Source: Clostridiales bacterium (lineage in GTDB: Bacteria > Bacillota > Clostridia > Christensenellales > QALW01). Taken from it: DNA of 27,146 nucleotides. Of this stretch, positions 22,661-27,146 are shown in pieces. The stretch is from NCBI GenBank assembly GCA_018376855.1, contig JAHAAN010000006.1, positions 1 to 27,146 on the forward strand. Direction: 5' to 3'. Position 1 is the first letter of the stretch, and each line of letters begins with the position of its first letter. A program made the translations under genes and the position numbers. The notes beneath the pieces were generated by a model that did no database searches, was not told the DNA's origin, and worked only from the letters and a program-made list of their open reading frames with translations.

Positions 22661-24616
22661 TTACCGCGGCGAGGCTTGATTCGCCGCTTTTTCCGCAGTC
22701 TCTTTTTGCTGACCGCGCATTTCGGGCCTTGCGCCGCCAAGGCTGTTGATCTCCATGCCGCTCTCGGCAGGAACGCCGCTCGGCGCGGGCATCGGCTGCC
22801 CCATGACGGAAGCGGCAATACTCTGCGCAAGATTTGTGCCGCGGTCATGATCTATGATCTGGGCAAGCTGCATCAGCTGCGCCTGCGTCTGCTGAAGCTT
22901 TTGCGTTAACGCGCCGTTCTGCGAGATCTTCTGCATAACGCTGTCCTTGCCGTCAAAATCCATCATATCAAGGCAGGCAAGCGCCTGATCGACAAGCTGT
23001 GGGTTAAAGAAGCCCGCTCCGAAGAACTGAAGCGCAAGCTCGTTCTGCGCCATTTTGCTGTACGGCGACGACTTCTGCGGCACAACCTTAATATCAAACA
23101 GCGGGATCCTGACACCCATATCCATGCCGAACGCGCTGCCCTGCTGCTGCGGCAGCATGCCCCTGTTGTCATAGGCAACAAACTGCTCCTCGCCCATCAC
23201 GCCCGTAATGCGGAAGCAGCGCGGTTCATCGTAAAACTGCCGGATCAGTTCAATAGTGAGATAGCACACGTTTTTATACGCCCTGTAGGATCCTTTAATC
23301 ATATCGCGCGAAAGCTTGCTGCCCGCCTCCATAAGCGCGCTGATCGCCGAAGCAGCCGTAACGCCGCCCGTCGTTCCCCCCTGCGAAAAATCCCTGTTGC
23401 CGCTCGTTTCCTTTAACTCTTCGATCTTATTGTTCATGATCGCAACGTAAACGCTGCTCAGCGGCGAGCCTACGATCTGCCGGATCGAATCCTCGCCCAA
23501 GCGCCCGCCCGTAACATGAACGAGATCGTTATCCATATCCCTGAATTCATTCTCGTTGATGGCGCTGGTGTTGGAAATGAAGTAGCGCGGCTTTGACATC
23601 ACAAGCGCGTTTTTAATGATCGCCTGCCCCATTTTATCTATGTACATCTGGCAGTCCTTCATGATATCCACATAACCGAACCCGCAAGGCGTGCCCTCCT
23701 CGCGAAAGAGCGTGTCAAACACAAACGGATATTTGCCGTGATCGTACAGGCCGCGCTCCGCGTAAAGCGCGTCGTCCTCCGTCGCATATAAGACCGTATC
23801 GCCTACAAATTTACAAAAATGCAGAACGGTTCTGCCGTTGACATTGAGCTTATAATACCAATCGACCACCGCGGATTTTGCAGAGGTATCAACCGTATCG
23901 TCATAAACATAATGCGATACGTCGATCGCGGATGAAGCCAGCTTGCCGCGAAGCTGCGGATACTGCTGCTCCAGCAGATCGTTATCCTGAAGGTCAACGA
24001 GGAACACATTGCGGGAATCCTGAATATCCATGATCCCCGGCTCCCAAAACAGATTCAGAATGTCGATCTTGCGAATATCCACATCTCCCAGCCCATTGAG
24101 CTTTGACGGATTCCAGAACACCCCGTATACGCCCGTTCCCGTTTTGAGCTTATACCACCACACGTCGGAGTACGTCTGTTCATATTCGTTCTGCTCCATC
24201 ACCACCGGCACAATCGAGGAAAGCTTTTTTGCCTCGGCTTTATCGCTGTCCTCCTGGGGCAGGATGTTCGCCATCGGGTAATTATCCATCGCGTCGGCAT
24301 GTTTATTTGCCAAGCTGTTGAACAGCCACGCCGAAGCCGGTTCCGGATCGCCCGGCTTGCTCCCCGTATCGCGGCGAATCTGCCGCCAATGCCTGAGCTT
24401 GTACCATTCTTCGTTTTCAATGATTCGCGCTTCAAGATTCGACTTTCCCGCCCTGTACCGCTCTAAAGCCGCAACCGCGGCAGCGATCTGCGCCCGTCCG
24501 ACTCTCGGCGAGCGCGCGTCATCCTCGCGCACGGCAGCAGCCTGCGCAGGCTCGGCCTCCGGCTGCGCGCCGCCCTCTCTTCGCATCATGCGCCTGATTT
24601 GATCGACAATAGCCAT
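22661..24616 (-). CDS. Portal protein, P22 gp1-like (651 aa)
   Basis: Size and order fit a podovirus portal of the P22 type. Recognisable features include the N-terminal ENEEWYKLRHW, NSLANKHADAMDNYPMANIL, NEYEQTYSDVWWYKLKTGTG, the VFWNPS-DIRKIDILNLFWEPG stretch, and ETSGNRDFSQGGTTGGVTAA near residue 410, a conserved Gly-rich segment in this family. Residues 540-650 form a helical, Gln-rich C-terminal barrel-like tail (KLQQTQAQLMQLAQI). An AGGAGG site precedes the ATG. It forms the dodecameric ring through which DNA is packaged and ejected. It follows the large terminase directly. Confidence 0.88.
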   Translation of the reverse strand: MAIVDQIRRMMRREGGAQPEAEPAQAAAVREDDARSPRVGRAQIAAAVAALERYRAGKSNLEARIIENEEWYKLRHWRQIRRDTGSKPGDPEPASAWLFNSLANKHADAMDNYPMANILPQEDSDKAEAKKLSSIVPVVMEQNEYEQTYSDVWWYKLKTGTGVYGVFWNPSKLNGLGDVDIRKIDILNLFWEPGIMDIQDSRNVFLVDLQDNDLLEQQYPQLRGKLASSAIDVSHYVYDDTVDTSAKSAVVDWYYKLNVNGRTVLHFCKFVGDTVLYATEDDALYAERGLYDHGKYPFVFDTLFREEGTPCGFGYVDIMKDCQMYIDKMGQAIIKNALVMSKPRYFISNTSAINENEFRDMDNDLVHVTGGRLGEDSIRQIVGSPLSSVYVAIMNNKIEELKETSGNRDFSQGGTTGGVTAASAISALMEAGSKLSRDMIKGSYRAYKNVCYLTIELIRQFYDEPRCFRITGVMGEEQFVAYDNRGMLPQQQGSAFGMDMGVRIPLFDIKVVPQKSSPYSKMAQNELALQFFGAGFFNPQLVDQALACLDMMDFDGKDSVMQKISQNGALTQKLQQTQAQLMQLAQIIDHDRGTNLAQSIAASVMGQPMPAPSGVPAESGMEINSLGGARPEMRGQQKETAEKAANQASPR

Positions 24617-24630
24617 TTTTCTTCCTCCTA

Positions 24631-26061
24631 TTAAAAATTGCTGCTATTTGTAAATTGATTCAGCGGATCAAACAGATGTGATTCGTCCGTTTCATTTCTT
24701 CGCGGCGCGATCGGCGCTTCCATCAGCGCATAGCGCACAGCATCGTAAATGTGATCCTCCTGGGTTGTGTCAATGTCCTCCACATGCCGCGCGTCGTACA
24801 CCAGCGACGGAATGGTGCGGATAAAGTTCTTGCAGGTGCTGAACACCTGCAGCATGCAGTCGCCGCTCCCGTCAAAGGCCAAGCGATAATGGTACTGCAT
24901 CTTTCCCGGCAGGCGCGTATTGTCCCCTGCCAGCCACGAGACAAAATTCGGCGAACGTTCCATCATCGCCGCGACGCTCTCGCCGCGGGATTCATCAAAG
25001 ATCGCGGGATCCGCCACGCCCCAAATGTTTCGTCCCTTCAGGTTCGGATCCTCCTCCTCGATCTGCTTGATCTCCGCCGCGATCTCCGCAGGCGTAAGCT
25101 TCACGCCGGTGTTGGGCGTGCCCGTGCAGCCGTAATGCTCATGGATCAGATACATCTTCCCATCCTGATCGTAGGCGATCCATTCCACCGCAAACGGCTT
25201 TGCATAGCCAAAATCGAAGCAGCGCATAACCTTCCATTCCTTCGGAATCCTGAAGGGATTGATCACATGTGTGTAAAGATGATCGTCATAATGCGCCGGA
25301 TCGTTGCGCCACTCTCTGAACACCTGCCCGTCGAAGCTGTCCCACGAGCCGTACAGCAAAGCGTTCTTTTCGGCTTCAGGAAGCATCGCAAGGTTTGCAA
25401 GATAATTCGGATCGTTGCTTAAAAGCGCCTGATTGTCAAACACCGTTGACGGCACAAAGATTCTTGTGCGCTCTAATTTCCGCTGCGTTCCGTTTGTGTC
25501 CGCAACCGTGTAGGTGTCTCTGATGGGCGTCAGCGGCGGAGCCGGCGTAATGAACCGATCCTTTACCCAGCCATGCCCCACGCCCCCGGGGTTGGTCGCA
25601 GCGCGGATATAACAGCGCGTGCCTGCGCCGGAAGGCCGGTTGCGCGAAAACATGTAGCTGTATTCATCCCATGTAAAATGCGTCAGTTCGTCAAAGGCGA
25701 TAAAATCATATCGCTTGCCCTGATAGTTGATGCGATCCGCCGTGTGCTGCATGGAACCGAAGAAGATCTTTGCGCCGCTGGGAAAAACCCAAACATGCTC
25801 CGTGGCGTTATAACGCGCCTTGGGAAACGCCGGCATATATAAGCTTCGCGAGCGGTCTATCAGCTCCGACAGCTGCGGATAGGTTTTGCGCAGGATCAGC
25901 CCCCTGTAGTGCGGGATATGCACCTGGCGAAGCGCTTCCGCAAGCAGCGCGTCCGATTTCCCGCCGCCTGCCGCGCCGCCGTACAGGCACTCATATTCCG
26001 GCCTTGCCATAAACGCCGCCTGCTTCGGCTGCGGCCTCCAAACGGTTCTGCGCTTATTCAT
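24631..26061 (-). CDS. terL: Terminase large subunit (476 aa)
   Basis: The packaging ATPase and nuclease. Walker A is at residues 28-36 (GGAAGGGKS), Walker B at about 120-125 (FIAFDE), and a coupling-type AATNPGG segment at 154-160. The nuclease part has FDFGYAKP (Asp283), WGVADPAIFD (Asp351) and EDHIYDAVRYALM (about 436-448), which fit the three acidic positions of the RNase H-like fold. The length is normal. The ATG overlaps the stop of the small terminase by eight bases, so translation is coupled. No insertion or missing motif is seen, and the enzyme should be active. Confidence 0.95.
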   Translation of the reverse strand: MNKRRTVWRPQPKQAAFMARPEYECLYGGAAGGGKSDALLAEALRQVHIPHYRGLILRKTYPQLSELIDRSRSLYMPAFPKARYNATEHVWVFPSGAKIFFGSMQHTADRINYQGKRYDFIAFDELTHFTWDEYSYMFSRNRPSGAGTRCYIRAATNPGGVGHGWVKDRFITPAPPLTPIRDTYTVADTNGTQRKLERTRIFVPSTVFDNQALLSNDPNYLANLAMLPEAEKNALLYGSWDSFDGQVFREWRNDPAHYDDHLYTHVINPFRIPKEWKVMRCFDFGYAKPFAVEWIAYDQDGKMYLIHEHYGCTGTPNTGVKLTPAEIAAEIKQIEEEDPNLKGRNIWGVADPAIFDESRGESVAAMMERSPNFVSWLAGDNTRLPGKMQYHYRLAFDGSGDCMLQVFSTCKNFIRTIPSLVYDARHVEDIDTTQEDHIYDAVRYALMEAPIAPRRNETDESHLFDPLNQFTNSSNF

Positions 26062-26665
26062 TCCGCGCCGCCTCGCTCCCTGCGTCTTCCTTCACTGTAT
26101 CGGGAATAAGGATCACGCCGGTTTCCTCGTTTTGGTCTCCGCCGCCTGCCGCCTTCTTTTTCTCAAGCAGCAGCCGCTCCGCCGCAAGCGCCTGCGCCTG
26201 CTGTTCTCTGAGCGTTGGCAGATCATAGAGATTGCGCACCACGGCGCTCAGGTCGCGCAGGCTGGAGGTCATATCCCGAATAGCTCTCGCATCGACCTTT
26301 TGCAGAATGACCTCCTGCTGAACGCCGTCCGCACCTCTGACAACGTGCCGATAAAATTGCCTTGAATCCTGAAAGACCTTTTCAATCGCCTCGGAGAGCA
26401 TATCTGCCGAAAGCATCAGCTTTGAAAGCTTATTAACATCCTTTCTGCGCTCGCGCACAAGGGTTTCTTTGATAAGAGATTCTCTATACTTCTTTCTCTT
26501 GTCAACCCAATGATTTCTATTTGCATATTGATTCACTGTGGTAACAGGAATTCCGTACCGATCGGAAAGAAATTTATAAGATACCTTATTATCCTGAGAA
26601 GTAATATAAGCAGTTTCCATTTCCGCCCACATATCGCGCGGATACTCCTTGACACGGTTTGCCAT
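26054..26665 (-). CDS. terS: Terminase small subunit (203 aa)
   Basis: The frame is open to 26725, but the ATG at 26665 (MANRVKEYPRD) follows GAGGAGGGGG and is the likely start. Residues 10-55 form a helix-turn-helix (AETAYITSQ-like helix, VSYKFLSDRYGIPVTTVNQY, NRNHWVDKRKKYRESL), the DNA-binding part. The middle is helical (KLSKLMLSADMLSEAIEKVF), fitting oligomerisation. The C-terminus is Glu/Lys-rich and may contact the large subunit. Its place directly before the large subunit supports the call. Confidence 0.85.
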   Translation of the reverse strand: MANRVKEYPRDMWAEMETAYITSQDNKVSYKFLSDRYGIPVTTVNQYANRNHWVDKRKKYRESLIKETLVRERRKDVNKLSKLMLSADMLSEAIEKVFQDSRQFYRHVVRGADGVQQEVILQKVDARAIRDMTSSLRDLSAVVRNLYDLPTLREQQAQALAAERLLLEKKKAAGGGDQNEETGVILIPDTVKEDAGSEAARNE

Positions 26666-26752
26666 AGTCCCCCTCCTCGTATGGATAAAATACCATTTAC
26701 AACCGGCATTTTCTCCCCTTGGCAAATAAAAGCAAGAAAGCTGCGCCTGCCT

Positions 26753-26971
26753 CTATTCGCCCTTGTACTTCCCGAACACCGCCTTGGCCACAGGGCAGAG
26801 CTTATACTTATGGCAATAGCAGTACATGTCCTGATGCATAGCCTTATCGATATTGGTGCGAAACGCCGTAACGCAAACCGTGCCTAACACCAGCCCCTCA
26901 CAGCTGATCTTGTTTGCGTTTTCCGAAACATAAAACGGACAAACCGTGTCCGCGTTTGCTGTTTTATTCAT
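26753..26971 (-). CDS. Small Cys-rich phage protein (72 aa)
   Basis: Seven cysteines and several histidines are visible, in the order CPFYVSENANKISCEG, then C, then H/D and CYCHKYKLCP. Small proteins with this CPFY...ISCEG...CP pattern lie just upstream of terminases in many Firmicutes prophages. The cysteines may bind zinc. The ATG is embedded in an ATGA overlap with the 22-codon ORF, and GGGGAGG lies upstream inside that ORF. The function is unknown; the position suggests a late-gene regulator or DNA-related role. Confidence 0.65.
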   Translation of the reverse strand: MNKTANADTVCPFYVSENANKISCEGLVLGTVCVTAFRTNIDKAMHQDMYCYCHKYKLCPVAKAVFGKYKGE

Positions 26972-27036
26972 GCTTTTGCCTCCCCGTTCGCGCCTGCTGA
27001 AATCTGCGATTCCGGCGCATGCGCATTAAGAATCAT
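26968..27036 (-). CDS. Possible 22-codon coupled mini-ORF
   Basis: ATG at 27036 overlaps the TGA of the preceding gene (ATGA), and its own TGA overlaps the ATG of the Cys-rich protein (ATGA). It encodes about 22 residues (MILNAHAPESQI...), too short to classify. It contains the GGGGAGG ribosome binding site of the next gene. It may be a translational relay rather than a functional peptide. Confidence 0.4.
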   Translation of the reverse strand: MILNAHAPESQISAGANGEAKA

Positions 27037-27146
27037 ACGCCCTCCCTATCCGCCCGATACAGCGGGCATTTTCTGACGTTATAGCTCTCGTAGCCCTTAG
27101 CGCCCTTGCCGTTGCCCTTGATCTGCGTTTTCTCCGCCTTCCAGCC
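27033..27146 (-). CDS. C-terminal end of an unidentified phage gene
   Basis: The frame enters from the right edge and ends at a TGA (27035-27033). The visible 37 residues are basic and Gly-rich (WKAEKTQIKGNGKGAKGYES, then YNVRKCPLYRADREGV). The overlap of its stop with the mini-ORF start and its position upstream of the terminase genes suggest the same operon. Too little is visible to assign a function. Confidence 0.55.
   Translation of the reverse strand, partial: GWKAEKTQIKGNGKGAKGYESYNVRKCPLYRADREGV

Noticed and set aside
22651..22848. Extended N-terminus of the Prp protease
   Set aside because: The extra residues overlap the portal 3' end in another frame, and the internal ATG at 22650 has a strong ribosome binding site and gives the normal family length.
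24751..25422. Plus-strand ORF of 223 residues
   Set aside because: It is the antisense shadow of the large terminase, which has full Walker and nuclease motifs.
1..27146. CRISPR array, tRNA or rRNA genes
   Set aside because: I saw no regularly spaced short repeats, and no cloverleaf-like or rRNA-like sequence. This was judged by eye only.

Overview
The window is the structural (late) region of a short-tailed phage, most likely a prophage, from a Clostridia-type Firmicute. Every confident gene lies on the minus strand, so the map reads from right (27146) to left (1). Host assignment is inference. It rests on strong AGGAGG-type ribosome binding sites, a consensus sigma-A promoter, a Prp/YsxB-type prohead protease with L27-like cleavage motifs, and the style of the fibre proteins. 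No integrase, repressor, lysis gene, tRNA or CRISPR array is in the window, so lysogeny is not proven.

Layout in order of transcription. (1) 27146-26753: end of an unidentified gene, a 22-codon ORF coupled by ATGA overlaps at both ends, and a small Cys-rich protein. (2) 26665-19973: packaging and head genes: small and large terminase, a P22-like portal, Prp protease, scaffold, N4-gp56-type major capsid protein and a 75-residue accessory protein. A hairpin terminator at 19925-19956 closes this block. (3) 19906-15055: connector, nozzle-like protein, coiled-coil tail protein, then a four-hairpin spacer, then a DUF859-like fibre or spike. (4) 14998-4204: internal (ejection) proteins: one with an N-terminal peptidoglycan-binding domain, one giant polyvalent protein of about 1836 residues, and two derived fragments of 214 and about 1001 residues. 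(5) 4185-1851: an AT-rich two-gene cassette with its own consensus promoter and terminators on both sides. (6) 1761-1: small structural proteins and repeat-rich fibre proteins, the last running off the window. There is no tape-measure or major tail-tube gene, which supports a podovirus morphology.

The most unusual part is 1851-8200. The giant polyvalent protein seems to have been split inside its C-terminal domain by an inserted cassette. The displaced downstream half survives as an ORF without a good start codon, behind a -1 frameshift. The inserted segment carries half of a repeat domain, here called the EGVYS domain. That domain occurs twice in each of the two paralogous genes of the independently promoted cassette. 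So the sequence links a virion-protein module reservoir, much like orphan cassettes of polymorphic toxins, with a lysogen-expressed 'moron' whose function is not known. This is the best candidate in the window for an undescribed system.
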